This document shows, one piece after another, positions 17,880-26,593 of a stretch of DNA of 64,000 bases. The position numbers and the translations under genes are program-made. The stretch is taken from assembly GCF_011752995.1 (NCBI RefSeq), contig NZ_VWWL01000016.1, positions 1 to 64,000 of the forward strand, given 5' to 3'. How positions within the stretch are numbered: the first letter of the stretch is position 1; the number at the start of each line of letters is the position of its first letter. The notes under the pieces were generated by a model, which was given only the letters and a program-made list of their open reading frames with translations, made no database searches and was not told the origin of the DNA. This stretch comes from Burkholderia sp. Ax-1724 (GTDB lineage: Bacteria; Pseudomonadota; Gammaproteobacteria; Burkholderiales; Burkholderiaceae).

Positions 17880-19451
17880 TTAATGGGCTTCGGGCGGCGG
17901 CGCGGTATTGCCGAACGGGCGCGAAAACAGCACGCTCAGCAAGCCGACCACAAAGCAAAGCGACACGGCGAGAAACGCGTCGGAGAAAGTAAGAACGAGC
18001 GCTTCGCGCATCAGTACCGCGTGCAATTCACCGAGCCCCGCATTCGCTGCATTCAATACGCCGCCGCCGACGGCCGACAGATATTCAGCCTGTTTTTGCA
18101 GGATCGATTCGACCACCGGACGGCCCGCGGTCAAATGCTCATCGAGACGTTCGTAATGGAAATTCAAACGGTCATTCAGCATCGTGCTGCTGACCGCAAT
18201 GCCGATTGCACCGCCGAGATTACGCATCAGATTGAAAAGCCCGCTCGCGGAACGCAACCGCGACGGCGGCAATGCGCCGAGCGCCATCGTGACGATCGGC
18301 GGAATGCAGAACTGCTGACCAATGCCGCGCAACGCCTGCGGAATCAGTAGTTGCTGCCAGCCCCATTGACTCGTCAACGGCACATACAGATAGCAGCCGA
18401 TGCCGAACAGTACGAGCCCGAACACCATCAGCATGCGCATATCGACGAAGCGCGCGAGCATCGAATAGGCGACCAGCGCGAGCAGTTGAAAGCAGCCGAC
18501 CGACAGCAGCGCAAGGCCGATCTGCAACGAATCGAAACCGCGTACGCGCCCGAGAAAGACCGGCGTCAGAAATACCATGCAGAAAATCCCGATGCCGGTA
18601 ATGAACGACAGCAGACTGCCGATGCCGAAATTGCGCAGCGCGAGCGCGCGCAGATCGACAATCGGGTCTTTCGCCGTGAAGGCGTGCACGACGAACAGAA
18701 AGCCGCAGATTGCCGCGACCCACGCGCACAATACGATGACGTCGTCGCCGAACCAGTTCTTGCGCGGGCCTTCTTCGAGCACGTATTCGAGGCAGCCGAG
18801 AAAGCCCGACATCAGCAGAATGCCGACGTAATCCCCCTTCTTCAGCAACGACAGATCGGCTTTGTCGATATGCACATACTTCGGCACCATCAGCGTAACG
18901 ATCACACCGGGCACGAGATTCAGATAGAACAGCCAGTGCCACGACCATTGCGACGTGATCCAGCCGCCGATCACGGGGCCGATGGTCGGCGCGAGCGAGG
19001 CAAGCGCGCTGATCGTCGTGGACGCAATCAGGCGCTGCTTGCCCGGAAACAGCACGAATGCCGTGGTAAACACAGTCGGAATCATCGCGGCGCCGAGTGC
19101 GCCTTGCAGACCGCGAAACAGGATCATCGAGTGGATGTCCCATGCGAGCCCGCACAGCATGCTCGTTACCGTGAAGCCGAACGAGGAGAACGTGAAAAGC
19201 CAGCGTGTCGAGAACACACGTGTGAGCCAGCCCGACATCGGAATCACGATGATCTCCGCGATCAGATACGAAGTCTGCACCCACGGCAATTCGTCCTGAC
19301 TCGCGGACAATCCACCGCCGATGTCGCGCAACGAGGATGCGACGATCTGGATATCGAGTGTCGCCATGAAGAAGCCAATGCACATCAGCGTGAACGCGAA
19401 AACCTTGGTGCGGGTCGGCTGATCGGCGGGATTGTCGGGAACGTGAGTCAT
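17880..19451 (-). CDS. DHA2-family MFS multidrug transporter (EmrB-like)
   Basis: 523 aa with 14 predicted membrane helices. Motifs: FMATLDIQIVASSLRDIGGGL (helix 1), SASQDELPWVQTSYLIAEIIVIPMSGWLTRVF (DHA2 signature region), GLQGALGAAMIPTVF and the motif C-like SLAPTIGPVIGGWI. The start at 19451 was chosen because MTHVPDNPADQPTRTKVFAF fits homologues and lies 7 bp after the emrA stop; the longer frame runs into emrA. Works with the HlyD-type adaptor and the NodT channel as a proton-driven drug exporter. Confidence 0.94.
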   Translation of the reverse strand: MTHVPDNPADQPTRTKVFAFTLMCIGFFMATLDIQIVASSLRDIGGGLSASQDELPWVQTSYLIAEIIVIPMSGWLTRVFSTRWLFTFSSFGFTVTSMLCGLAWDIHSMILFRGLQGALGAAMIPTVFTTAFVLFPGKQRLIASTTISALASLAPTIGPVIGGWITSQWSWHWLFYLNLVPGVIVTLMVPKYVHIDKADLSLLKKGDYVGILLMSGFLGCLEYVLEEGPRKNWFGDDVIVLCAWVAAICGFLFVVHAFTAKDPIVDLRALALRNFGIGSLLSFITGIGIFCMVFLTPVFLGRVRGFDSLQIGLALLSVGCFQLLALVAYSMLARFVDMRMLMVFGLVLFGIGCYLYVPLTSQWGWQQLLIPQALRGIGQQFCIPPIVTMALGALPPSRLRSASGLFNLMRNLGGAIGIAVSSTMLNDRLNFHYERLDEHLTAGRPVVESILQKQAEYLSAVGGGVLNAANAGLGELHAVLMREALVLTFSDAFLAVSLCFVVGLLSVLFSRPFGNTAPPPEAH

Positions 19452-19458
19452 GATCGGC

Positions 19459-20559
19459 TTATCCCCGAGTTGCCGCGTTGCCGGCGTCGACGTGTACCTT
19501 GACCGTCGCCGAAAGACCAGGACGCAGCACGTTTTGCATGTCCTTCGGCACATCGAGGCGCACGCGCACCGGCACACGCTGAACGATCTTCGTGAAGTTG
19601 CCGGTCGCGTTTTCGGCGGGTAGCAGGCTGAAGGTTGCGCCGGTAGCCGGCGCGAGACTTTCGACCACGCCATGCAGTTGCCGGCTCGATGCGTCGAGAT
19701 CGACGTCGACGCTGTCTCCGGCATGCATCTTCTTCAGTTGATCTTCCTTGAAGTTCGCGTCGATCCACAAACCGCTCGCCGGCACGACCGTCAGCAGCGA
19801 TACGCCGGTGTTCGCAAGCAGCCCCACGCGTGCGGTGCGATTGCCGACATAGCCGTCGATCGGCGAACGGATCGTCGTGTACCCGACGTTCAGCGCCGCG
19901 ACGCGCTGTGCGGCCTGCGCGGTCGCGATACGTGCCTTCGCGTCGCCAATCTGCGCGTCGAGCACCGCGATCTGGCGTTGCGCGGCAAGCAGCGCCGCGC
20001 CGCTGCGATCGACCGCGGCACGCGCTTTCGTCAGATCGGCGTCGGCCTTCTCGACGACCTGGTTCGATACCGCATCGTCTTTCACGAGTTCGCGATAGCG
20101 TGTCTGGTCGGCGGCGCTGCGCGTCAGCTCGGCGCCGGAGGCGCGAACCTCGGCGGCCTGCTCGCCGATCGAGGCGAGTTGCAGCGATTTCTTCGCTTCC
20201 AGTTCGATGACGGCCGCCTGCGCGCTCTCCACTTCGGCGTTCGCCTGCGCGAGACGGGCCTCGTAATCGCGCGCATCGAGCCGCACGAGCACCTGGTTCG
20301 CGTGGACGAACTCGTTGTCGCGCACGAGCACGTCGGTGACGAAGCCGTTCACCTTCGGCGCCATCACGGTCACGTCACCGCCGACGTAGGCGTCGTCGGT
20401 CGTCTCGACGAAACGGCCGACGAAGAACCAGTACGAAGCAGCAAGCGCCAGAACGACAATGACCGTGAGAACCGCGAGCAGCATCCACGGAATGCGCCGT
20501 ACTTGCCGGGCGGGTTGCAGCGCGCTCGGCGGCGCGACAGTCGAAGGTGTAGTGGACAT
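19459..20559 (-). CDS. HlyD/EmrA-type membrane fusion protein
   Basis: 366-aa periplasmic adaptor. One N-terminal anchor helix (residues about 23-45), then ETTDDAYVGGDVTVMAPKVNGFV (lipoyl half), a long helical hairpin rich in Ala/Glu/Gln (about 85-190), then TTIRSPIDGYVGNRTARVG (second lipoyl half) and a beta-barrel (VVPASGLWIDANFKEDQL). The ATG at 20559 was chosen over a longer frame. The operator GTGCGTATGCAC lies 12 bp upstream of the start. Confidence 0.94.
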   Translation of the reverse strand: MSTTPSTVAPPSALQPARQVRRIPWMLLAVLTVIVVLALAASYWFFVGRFVETTDDAYVGGDVTVMAPKVNGFVTDVLVRDNEFVHANQVLVRLDARDYEARLAQANAEVESAQAAVIELEAKKSLQLASIGEQAAEVRASGAELTRSAADQTRYRELVKDDAVSNQVVEKADADLTKARAAVDRSGAALLAAQRQIAVLDAQIGDAKARIATAQAAQRVAALNVGYTTIRSPIDGYVGNRTARVGLLANTGVSLLTVVPASGLWIDANFKEDQLKKMHAGDSVDVDLDASSRQLHGVVESLAPATGATFSLLPAENATGNFTKIVQRVPVRVRLDVPKDMQNVLRPGLSATVKVHVDAGNAATRG

Positions 20560-20570
20560 GGTTCGTATAT

Positions 20571-20582
20571 GTGCGTATGCAC
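20571..20582 (-). promoter_or_regulatory. MarR operator copy 1 (upstream of emrA)
   Basis: GTGCGTATGCAC, a near-perfect palindrome in a longer TATATGTGCGTATGCACTTA context. It is one of three matches to GTGCRTAYGCAC in this locus. On the minus strand it overlaps a possible promoter, TTAACC (20589-20594) with ATATAC downstream. Confidence 0.7.
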
Positions 20583-20639
20583 TTATCAGGTTAAAAAAAC
20601 GGCGCCATGCGCCGGCCTCCGCGACTTCTAGCGTTGATG

Positions 20640-21062
20640 TCAAAGCGAATCCCGGGTGATCGCAAACAGTTCGGTGCGCAGCGCAGCCGCGCGCTGCTCG
20701 CCGAACCGGTGTTCGAATTCGGCTTGCGCGGCGTGCCAATGCGCGCGGCCCGCGCTCAGCCGCTCCGCACCGGTCGCGGTCAGCGAAATCAACAGCGTGC
20801 GTGCATCCGCGCCCCTCGTCGCGCTCGACACGAGGCCATCGCGGCGCAGTGGCTGGATCGTGCGGACCAGCGTGGTGCGCTGCATGTGCATTGCCTCGGC
20901 GATCTGCTTCATCGTCATCGGACCTGTGCGCCTGAGCCGCCCTAGCAGCGAAAACTGCGTAATGGTCAACCCGACATTCGACAGATGCCGGTCGTAGATT
21001 TGCGATACGTGGCGCGCCGCCTGGCGGATCGCAAAGCAGTCGTCGTCGAAAAGTGCTTCCAT
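20640..21062 (-). CDS. MarR-family regulator (first of two paralogues at the efflux operon)
   Basis: 140 aa. Winged helix-turn-helix: LTITQFSLLGRLRRTGPMTMKQIAEAMHMQRTTLVRTIQPLRRDGLV with a wing (SSATRGADARTLLISLTATG). The start at 21062 is supported by AGGAAAG upstream; the longer frame runs into marR 2. Likely represses emrA-emrB-nodT and itself, relieved by a phenolic or drug ligand. Confidence 0.92.
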   Translation of the reverse strand: MEALFDDDCFAIRQAARHVSQIYDRHLSNVGLTITQFSLLGRLRRTGPMTMKQIAEAMHMQRTTLVRTIQPLRRDGLVSSATRGADARTLLISLTATGAERLSAGRAHWHAAQAEFEHRFGEQRAAALRTELFAITRDSL

Positions 21063-21091
21063 TGCGGTACTTTCCTGCTCGTTGCACGTTA

Positions 21092-21103
21092 GTGCATATG
21101 CAC
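21092..21103 (-). promoter_or_regulatory. MarR operator copy 2 (upstream of the first MarR gene)
   Basis: GTGCATATGCAC is a perfect 12-bp palindrome 30 bp upstream of the first MarR start and matches the other two copies at this locus. Confidence 0.72.
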
Positions 21104-21150
21104 ACAAAAAGGTATAAGAAAACCCGCCGAAGCGGGTTGATCCGCGCAAT

Positions 21151-21573
21151 CTAACCGGTAATGCTGAACAACTCGGCGCGCAGCATTTTGGCGCGCGCGC
21201 GGCCAAACTTCTTTTCGAATTCGTCCTGCGCTTCGCGCCATGCAATGGATGCCTGATCGAACGTCCCTTCGCCCTTTTCCGTCAGGCTGAACAAAAATGT
21301 ACGGCCATCGTGCTCCGCCGCATCGGCCACCACGAGGCCATCGCGCTGCAACGGCTTCATCGCACGAACCAGCGTGGTGCGCTCCATGACCATTGCGTCC
21401 GCAAGATCCGCCATCGGCAGATTCGGCATGCGCGCGAGCTTGGCGAGAATCGTGAACTGCGCAGCCGTCAGCCCGACACCACTGAGATGGCGTTCGTAGA
21501 TTTGCGTGACGTGCCGCGCCGCCTGGCGCAGCGCGAAGCAGTTGCATTCGTCGTAGGAGATCGGTCGGGTCAT
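21151..21573 (-). CDS. MarR-family regulator (second paralogue, operon-proximal)
   Basis: 140 aa, the same length as and clearly homologous to the neighbouring MarR: CFALRQAARHVTQIYERHLSGVGLTAAQF versus CFAIRQAARHVSQIYDRHLSNVGLTITQF. Winged helix DLADAMVMERTTLVRAMKPLQRDGLVV. The ATG at 21573 (MTRPISYDECNC) is preferred over 21609, because the longer start would place the promoter inside the gene. First gene of the five-gene efflux operon. Confidence 0.92.
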   Translation of the reverse strand: MTRPISYDECNCFALRQAARHVTQIYERHLSGVGLTAAQFTILAKLARMPNLPMADLADAMVMERTTLVRAMKPLQRDGLVVADAAEHDGRTFLFSLTEKGEGTFDQASIAWREAQDEFEKKFGRARAKMLRAELFSITG

Positions 21574-21580
21574 GCTGGGC

Positions 21581-21609
21581 AGTCTATATGTGCATACGCA
21601 CATAGTCAA
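21581..21609 (-). promoter_or_regulatory. Promoter of the efflux operon with operator copy 3 in its spacer
   Basis: On the minus strand TTGACT (-35, 21604-21609) and TAGACT (-10, 21581-21586) are exactly 17 bp apart. The spacer is the palindrome TATGTGC-AYRC-GCACATA (21587-21604). A repressor bound here would block RNA polymerase directly. The core GTGCATACGCAC (21590-21601) matches the copies before the other MarR and emrA. Confidence 0.78.
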
Positions 21610-22104
21610 GATTTTTGTGAATTGAAGAGCCTTACTCGATAGCGGACATCGCCGTTCCTGTCGTTAGCCCTGTCTCTTCCGTCGTGCTGAATCGTGACCT
21701 ATATGGCAAGCGCGTTTGCCATCGGGAGAAGAAATGATGCTCTAGCGGATATTTTCCGGCCTTAAAACTCAAGGATTTTTCACAATTTCAGTCATGAATA
21801 GATCATCGCCTTGAGCACAGATGTGCCACGCGCAGTTAGTGCAAAAGTCATAGGACACGGCACTTCGGTGGGCTTCCGGGACGGCTGAGTCCGTTCTTGC
21901 CGAGGGTATCTCCGACTCATTGACAAAATCGTGTCGTTGCTTTTCTGCGGGAAGTTGGGAACGATCGCAGGCCATATGTCGGTTTGCCCCCTATTCGCGA
22001 TTGAGGAGAACCCATCCGCAAACTTTCCTTCGCGGATGGCGGGACGGAGATTGTTCGCCAACCGCATCACCGAATAACTCAACTGGAGAGGAGAGCATGT
22101 ATTG
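21610..22104. other. Intergenic region between the efflux operon and the VRR-NUC effector
   Basis: About 490 bp with no supportable gene. Base composition is lower in GC than the efflux operon. The end holds the ribosome site GGAGAGGAGAG (22085-22095) for the effector. No PAAR or VgrG sequence is recognisable upstream of the effector. Confidence 0.4.
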
Positions 22105-23382
22105 ATGGCAGCACAGATGATTCCCGTTGACACAACCGTGACCATCCGGGAGGACATACCCAAATACGTCCGTCTTCCGCATCAGGCAATGGGTTACCTC
22201 GAAGAAAAAATCCGCTCGGCGATGTGGTGGCCCGAGGTACTCCGGGTGCAGAGACCGGATGGCCTGGTGGGAACGAGCCTGCTCAAGCAGATTGCGATGA
22301 GCGCGGCGATTCGCGCGGATGAGAGGAAACATGAGTTCTGCTGGCGGTATAAGGCTGAAGTGTCGTTTGATATGCGGCCATGGATAACAAGCAGACATGC
22401 AAAAGCGCCAATTCCTTTTCTCAGCAAGAGCGATGGCGACACCCCCGGGCGCCGCCACAGCCAGAACCCGTTTCCCCTGCCTGGCAGCCTTGCGGGCGAG
22501 GTGCGCCGCCCGGATGTGGTGATCGTCGAGAACGAGGGCAACCGGTGGCCGGGTCGTGGGACCGTCGATCACGACGGCATGGCTCAGTGGCCGAACCTGC
22601 TGAGGCTCGTCGAGGTCAAGTTTCCGGGAGACACCTGGGGCGAAAACCAGGAGCGCGACTATCTCGGCATTGCCGGCGATAACCGCCACATGACCGTGCT
22701 GAAAGTCTCGGGTGGCGAGGAACGTGCAAAGGCAATGGTCGAGGCGGCCATTGCCGCCGGGTTCCTCGGCAAGGTCGCCGGCAGGCTGCTGCTGCGCGCC
22801 CGGCTCCGCTCGAAGATCCCCGTCCCGCAAGCCGCATGGTTCGAGCCGTGGAGCGCGCTGGAGGGCGCAGCCGGTTCGGCCGCGAGCGGTGTGGCGGCGC
22901 TGTGGGATACGGCGGCACAAGGGGTCCGCGAGCTTTCTGCCGACACCCAGGTCTGGCTGCGTCAGAGCGCGCAGTGGCTGTTCGAGCAGGGCCGGTGGAT
23001 AACGGAAGCGAGTGCCGCTGGCCATGACCATGAATGGCACTACCTCGACGACACAAACCAGGCCGTGTCGCGCTACACCGCTGCTGAACTCAAGGCCGCA
23101 TGGCAGCAGATCAGACAGCAGACCGACCTGACCGTCCAGCAACTGCGGCAGATCGACTGGGGACAGGTGTGCATCACCATGTCCGGGGGGATGGCCGTGG
23201 TTGTCCTCGTCATCGATGGGGTTCTCGTTCCCGTCGTGCTGACGCAGGCTCTGGTCGGCGCGCTGGCCGCGCTGGTGGCGATCACCGCGACAGCGGGCGA
23301 CGCGGCGCTGATGGCGGCACTGACCAGTCCACCCAATTTCTCTTTTACTTCAAATGGATCACATGATGAATTCTTCCCGTAA
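22105..23382 (+). CDS. VRR-NUC nuclease, probable T6SS effector
   Basis: 425-aa predicted antibacterial DNase. Residues 1-130 are an N-terminal region with a Cys/aromatic segment. The VRR-NUC (PD-(D/E)xK) core spans about 133-205: Asp137 in RRPDVVIVEN, Glu170-x-Lys172 in RLVEVKFPGDTW and Gln182. Residues about 355-410 contain a hydrophobic stretch (MAVVVLVIDGVLVPVVL, ALVGALAALVAITATAG), perhaps for membrane passage. The ATG at 22105 (an in-frame TTG precedes it) follows a strong ribosome site. VRR-NUC T6SS effectors (TseV type) pair with DUF3396 immunity proteins, and one overlaps the 3' end here. Confidence 0.88.
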   Translation: MAAQMIPVDTTVTIREDIPKYVRLPHQAMGYLEEKIRSAMWWPEVLRVQRPDGLVGTSLLKQIAMSAAIRADERKHEFCWRYKAEVSFDMRPWITSRHAKAPIPFLSKSDGDTPGRRHSQNPFPLPGSLAGEVRRPDVVIVENEGNRWPGRGTVDHDGMAQWPNLLRLVEVKFPGDTWGENQERDYLGIAGDNRHMTVLKVSGGEERAKAMVEAAIAAGFLGKVAGRLLLRARLRSKIPVPQAAWFEPWSALEGAAGSAASGVAALWDTAAQGVRELSADTQVWLRQSAQWLFEQGRWITEASAAGHDHEWHYLDDTNQAVSRYTAAELKAAWQQIRQQTDLTVQQLRQIDWGQVCITMSGGMAVVVLVIDGVLVPVVLTQALVGALAALVAITATAGDAALMAALTSPPNFSFTSNGSHDEFFP

Positions 23383-24523
23383 AAAGCCGGTGCTGACACC
23401 GGCGGAAGCCTTCAGCCGCTATGGCGAGGAACTATGTCAGCACGACAACCGGGGCGGGCTGGTGATCTTCCCGGGCGTAATCGGCACGGTGCTCTTCGAG
23501 CGCGGTTCGAAGCCCGATGTACGCCGCGGACTGCTCGCCTGCTTCGACCGTTTCGAACAACTGTTTGGTCACTACCTGAAAGGCGGTAGGAATGGCGATG
23601 ACGGCCGCTTCAGCCGGAAGACACCACGCGGGGTCGAGGCGATCCGCCGGGCAATTCTGGAAGTCCCGCCAGAGGTCAAGCTGGAAGTCGTACGCTCCAG
23701 CGCGATCGACGAGGATAGCGCCGCAGCCTATCAGATCAAGACGCTGACCGATGTGGCGGTAGCCGAGGACTATACCGATCCGTCAGGATTTTTCGTGAAG
23801 AAAGGGCAGGACTGTGGCTTGTCCTACCTCAAATTCTGGATGCCGATGGATTTCGTGAACACGCCCGAAGGTGTCCGGAGCTACGAAGCGTTCCTGCGCT
23901 TCGTCTGCGAACAGCTTCCGGTGCGGGGCGGCTACGGCGGATTCTCATCCATCCTGCCGTACAGTTTCCACGAGTACATGCCGCAGGAGTGGGCGCTTGC
24001 GCAGCGGTTCAGCGGACTGGAAATCGACAGCTACGCGTTCATACAAGATATGGAATACGACACCATGTCGTACGAGGGTCAATCGACCGACCACATGACG
24101 GCGCTTTATGAAGACCTTCGTCCCGGCGCCAAAGTCGGGCATTACGGCTTCATCAAGGGCGTGAACTGGTACACCCTCATCGGCGACCTGTTCGTCGACC
24201 GCCTCGGCGGGGAAGCCGCCGTGCGAGCCGAACTGGCACGGCCTGACATTGGCATCGAGAGGATCGGCCACTGCCTGCTGATCCGCGCGGGCGACTTCCC
24301 CCGCCTCGGCGCGCCTGAAGAGGGACTTCCCGAACCCTACGTGTTCGTCAATCGCGTGCTACGCGTGCTGCGCAATCCCGCGCCTCCCTCGCTGCACACC
24401 AATGTGCCAGGCGCCGACCATGCCGACCTCGACGGCACCCGGCGATGGGAAGCCCGCTTTGATCTACCCGGTGCGCCACCGTTGCCGCGCACGCCTGAAA
24501 TCGTCCCCGCGAAGAAAAACTGA
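23354..24523 (+). CDS. DUF3396 type VI immunity protein (TsiV-like)
   Basis: 389 aa, cytoplasmic, no signal peptide. DUF3396 features include SYLKFWMPMDFVNTPEGVRSYEAFLRFVCEQLPVRGGYGGFSS and HYGFIKGVNWYTLIGDLFVDRLGG. Predicted to bind and neutralise the upstream VRR-NUC nuclease. It overlaps the effector by 29 bp. In-frame Met codons at 23363 and 23366 are alternative starts, and GGATCAC just before them could serve as a weak ribosome site. Confidence 0.85.
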   Translation: MDHMMNSSRKKPVLTPAEAFSRYGEELCQHDNRGGLVIFPGVIGTVLFERGSKPDVRRGLLACFDRFEQLFGHYLKGGRNGDDGRFSRKTPRGVEAIRRAILEVPPEVKLEVVRSSAIDEDSAAAYQIKTLTDVAVAEDYTDPSGFFVKKGQDCGLSYLKFWMPMDFVNTPEGVRSYEAFLRFVCEQLPVRGGYGGFSSILPYSFHEYMPQEWALAQRFSGLEIDSYAFIQDMEYDTMSYEGQSTDHMTALYEDLRPGAKVGHYGFIKGVNWYTLIGDLFVDRLGGEAAVRAELARPDIGIERIGHCLLIRAGDFPRLGAPEEGLPEPYVFVNRVLRVLRNPAPPSLHTNVPGADHADLDGTRRWEARFDLPGAPPLPRTPEIVPAKKN

Positions 24524-24847
24524 CCCAAGGCAGCGGCCTGGATTTTTTCGGCTCGGCGACCTCACTGACCACGGCGGCGAGGTCGTCACTGCCTCGAAGG
24601 CAGACTATCAAATCAATCGATGAAACCGGGTTATCGAACGGAGTACCCCGTCCATCGCTTTTACAGAGCGAGCAGAGCGAAAACCACCGTCATACCGTTT
24701 CTCAAAGCATGCAAGACAACCAAACCAACCCCCACCCACATTTCACTCCACACTGAAACATCCACATCAGGACACACGCATAATTCGATTCCACAGGCGG
24801 ACCACGACGCGCATCGCTCATACCCACACCGTCAAGGCGAAATCGAA
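24524..24847. other. Intergenic region behind the VRR-NUC/DUF3396 pair
   Basis: Apart from the PAAR remnant, no gene is visible. Bases 24660-24840 are A/C-rich with a codon pattern unlike the neighbours. The long in-frame extension of the EamA frame through this region is not protein-like (His/Thr/Ser-rich) and was not used. Confidence 0.4.
24543..24611 (+). pseudogene. Truncated PAAR gene remnant
   Basis: Translation of this stretch gives FFRLGDLTDHGGEVVTASKA, the beginning of a PAAR domain; compare IRVGDDTDHGGKVITGSST in the intact PAAR gene at 48296. No start codon is in frame in front of it, and similarity stops at about 24605, where unrelated sequence leads into the EamA gene. The position right after the effector-immunity pair matches the PAAR position in the other two cassettes. 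Confidence 0.68.
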
Positions 24848-25774
24848 TTGCCCCGTACCGAACCAGCCACGGGAAACGGCCCAAACACCGCTCTCGAACT
24901 CGCCCTGCTTCTGGCGCTCTCGACGCTATGGGGCGCGTCCTATACGTTCATCCGGATCGGCGTCGCCACGATTCCCCCGCTAACGCTCATCGCGGCGAGA
25001 ACCTTGATCGCCGGATCGGTGCTCCTGTTCTGGATGAAAGTCCAACGCATCCCGATGCCGCGCGGCCTCGCGACATGGCGCCGCTTCCTGGTACAGGCGC
25101 TATTGAACAGCGTGGTTCCCTTCACGCTGATCGCGTGGGCGGAACGTTCGGTCGAAGCGGGTTTGGCGACCATTCTCAATTCCGCGTCACCGCTACTCGC
25201 ATTTCTCGGCACCTGGACGATGACGCGCCATGAACCGCTGACACCCCGCAAATTGTTCGGCGTCGTCGCGGGACTCGCCGGCATATGCCTCGTTGTCGGC
25301 GTAAGCGCATTCGAAGGACTCGGGCATCAACTGATTCCGCAACTGGCGATCGTCGCGGCGACGGTTTGCTATGCAGGCGCGGCAATTTACGGTCGCTCGT
25401 TCAAAGGACTCTCACCGGCCGCGCCCGCGGCGGGCTCGCTGATTGCCGGCGCAATACTGCTCACGCCCGTCAGTCTGGCCGTCGATCGTCCCTGGACGCT
25501 TCACCCTTCATGGCAATCGCTCATGGCGCTAGCCGCGCTCGCGGTCTTTTCGACGGCCATGGCGTTCGTCATCTACTTTCGGCTCGTGCAAACGCTCGGC
25601 TCGGTCGGCACGACCGCGCAAGCCTATCTGCGCGTTCCGATTGGCGTGGGAATCGGCATGGCGCTGCTCGGCGAATCGCTGTCCACGTCGGCGTGGCTCG
25701 GACTGGCGTGTGTCGTTGCCGGCGTCGCCGCCATGACGATTCCATCGCGCGAGACGCACAAGCAGAGCGCGTAA
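24848..25774 (+). CDS. EamA/DMT-family inner-membrane transporter (RhaT/RarD-like)
   Basis: 308 aa with ten hydrophobic helices in two EamA repeats (LALLLALSTLWGASYTFIRIGVATIPP and the second repeat from about QLAIVAATVCYAGAAIYG). Likely exports amino acids or other metabolites; substrate unknown. I prefer the TTG at 24848 (LPRTEPATGNGPNTALELA), because homologues begin close to the first helix and AAGGCGAA lies upstream. The ATG at 24620 adds 76 residues that look non-coding. Confidence 0.85.
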   Translation: MPRTEPATGNGPNTALELALLLALSTLWGASYTFIRIGVATIPPLTLIAARTLIAGSVLLFWMKVQRIPMPRGLATWRRFLVQALLNSVVPFTLIAWAERSVEAGLATILNSASPLLAFLGTWTMTRHEPLTPRKLFGVVAGLAGICLVVGVSAFEGLGHQLIPQLAIVAATVCYAGAAIYGRSFKGLSPAAPAAGSLIAGAILLTPVSLAVDRPWTLHPSWQSLMALAALAVFSTAMAFVIYFRLVQTLGSVGTTAQAYLRVPIGVGIGMALLGESLSTSAWLGLACVVAGVAAMTIPSRETHKQSA

Positions 25775-25815
25775 CGGGACTTGCCGCGAGTCCTCGCGCG
25801 CGCAGCAAATACGCG

Positions 25816-26568
25816 CTATTCGCCACCTAGCAACGTGTCGAGCATGCGCTGCGGGTTCATCAGAAAAGCGCGCATGACCTGGTAGTGCTCCGTGTCCTCA
25901 TACGCCATTTGCGACACGCCGTTTGCATCGAAGTGATAGATCGTTGCATCGGGATAAGCCATCAGGATCGGCGAGTGCGTCGCGATAATAAATTGCGAGT
26001 CGTCGCTGACGAGATCGTGAATTCGGGCAAGCGCCGCGAGTTGCCGTTGCGGCGACAACGCGGCCTCGGGTTCGTCGAGCAGATACAGCCCCTTGCCGCC
26101 GAAGCGGTTCATCAACAGCGTCAGGAACGATTCGCCGTGAGACTGCTCGTGCAGCGAGCGGCCACCGTACGAGTGGATGATGCGCGCGCCCGGTCCGGGC
26201 TCCGAGTCGAGGTTTTCGATCTCGGTGGCAACGTTGAAAAAACTCTCCGCGCGCAGAAAGAACCCGTCCCTGGGGCGCTTGATACCCTTCGCGATGCGCA
26301 GATAGTCCGCGAGATTCGAGTGCGAGTTGCGCGTGCCGAAGTTGAAGTTCTTCGTCCCACCCTCGGGATTGAAGCCCATCGAAACCGCCACCGCTTCCAG
26401 AAACGTCGATTTTCCCGAGCCATTTTCGCCGATCAGGAACGTCACCTTCGGATGCGGTTCGAGCGACTCGAACGAGTGAATCGCGGGCAAGGAAAACGGA
26501 TAGCACTCGAAAGACTCGACCTTCTCGCGCAGCAGTGAAATATGGCTGATGTACTGGGTGGAAATCAT
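25816..26568 (-). CDS. Small AAA/ABC-type ATPase (COG3910-like)
   Basis: 250-aa soluble ATPase. Walker A GENGSGKST (47-55), signature-like EQSHGESF (141-148), Walker B LYLLDEPEAAL (161-171) and a switch His in ATHSP. It is of the SMC/ABC-ATPase type found in stand-alone bacterial predicted ATPases. It begins 25 bp after the transglutaminase gene on the same strand, so it is probably the last gene of the second ATP-grasp cluster. No function can be assigned. Confidence 0.87.
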   Translation of the reverse strand: MISTQYISHISLLREKVESFECYPFSLPAIHSFESLEPHPKVTFLIGENGSGKSTFLEAVAVSMGFNPEGGTKNFNFGTRNSHSNLADYLRIAKGIKRPRDGFFLRAESFFNVATEIENLDSEPGPGARIIHSYGGRSLHEQSHGESFLTLLMNRFGGKGLYLLDEPEAALSPQRQLAALARIHDLVSDDSQFIIATHSPILMAYPDATIYHFDANGVSQMAYEDTEHYQVMRAFLMNPQRMLDTLLGGE

Positions 26569-26593
26569 CGCAGGTACGGTGGAAACGGCTGCA

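Noticed and set aside
20640..21573. Two adjacent MarR genes considered as an assembly duplication
   Set aside because: The proteins differ at many positions and have different flanking operators, so they are true paralogues.
24620..24847. 76-residue N-terminal extension of the EamA transporter
   Set aside because: His/Thr/Ser-rich, unlike the family, and overlapping the region next to the PAAR remnant; the TTG start at 24848 fits better.
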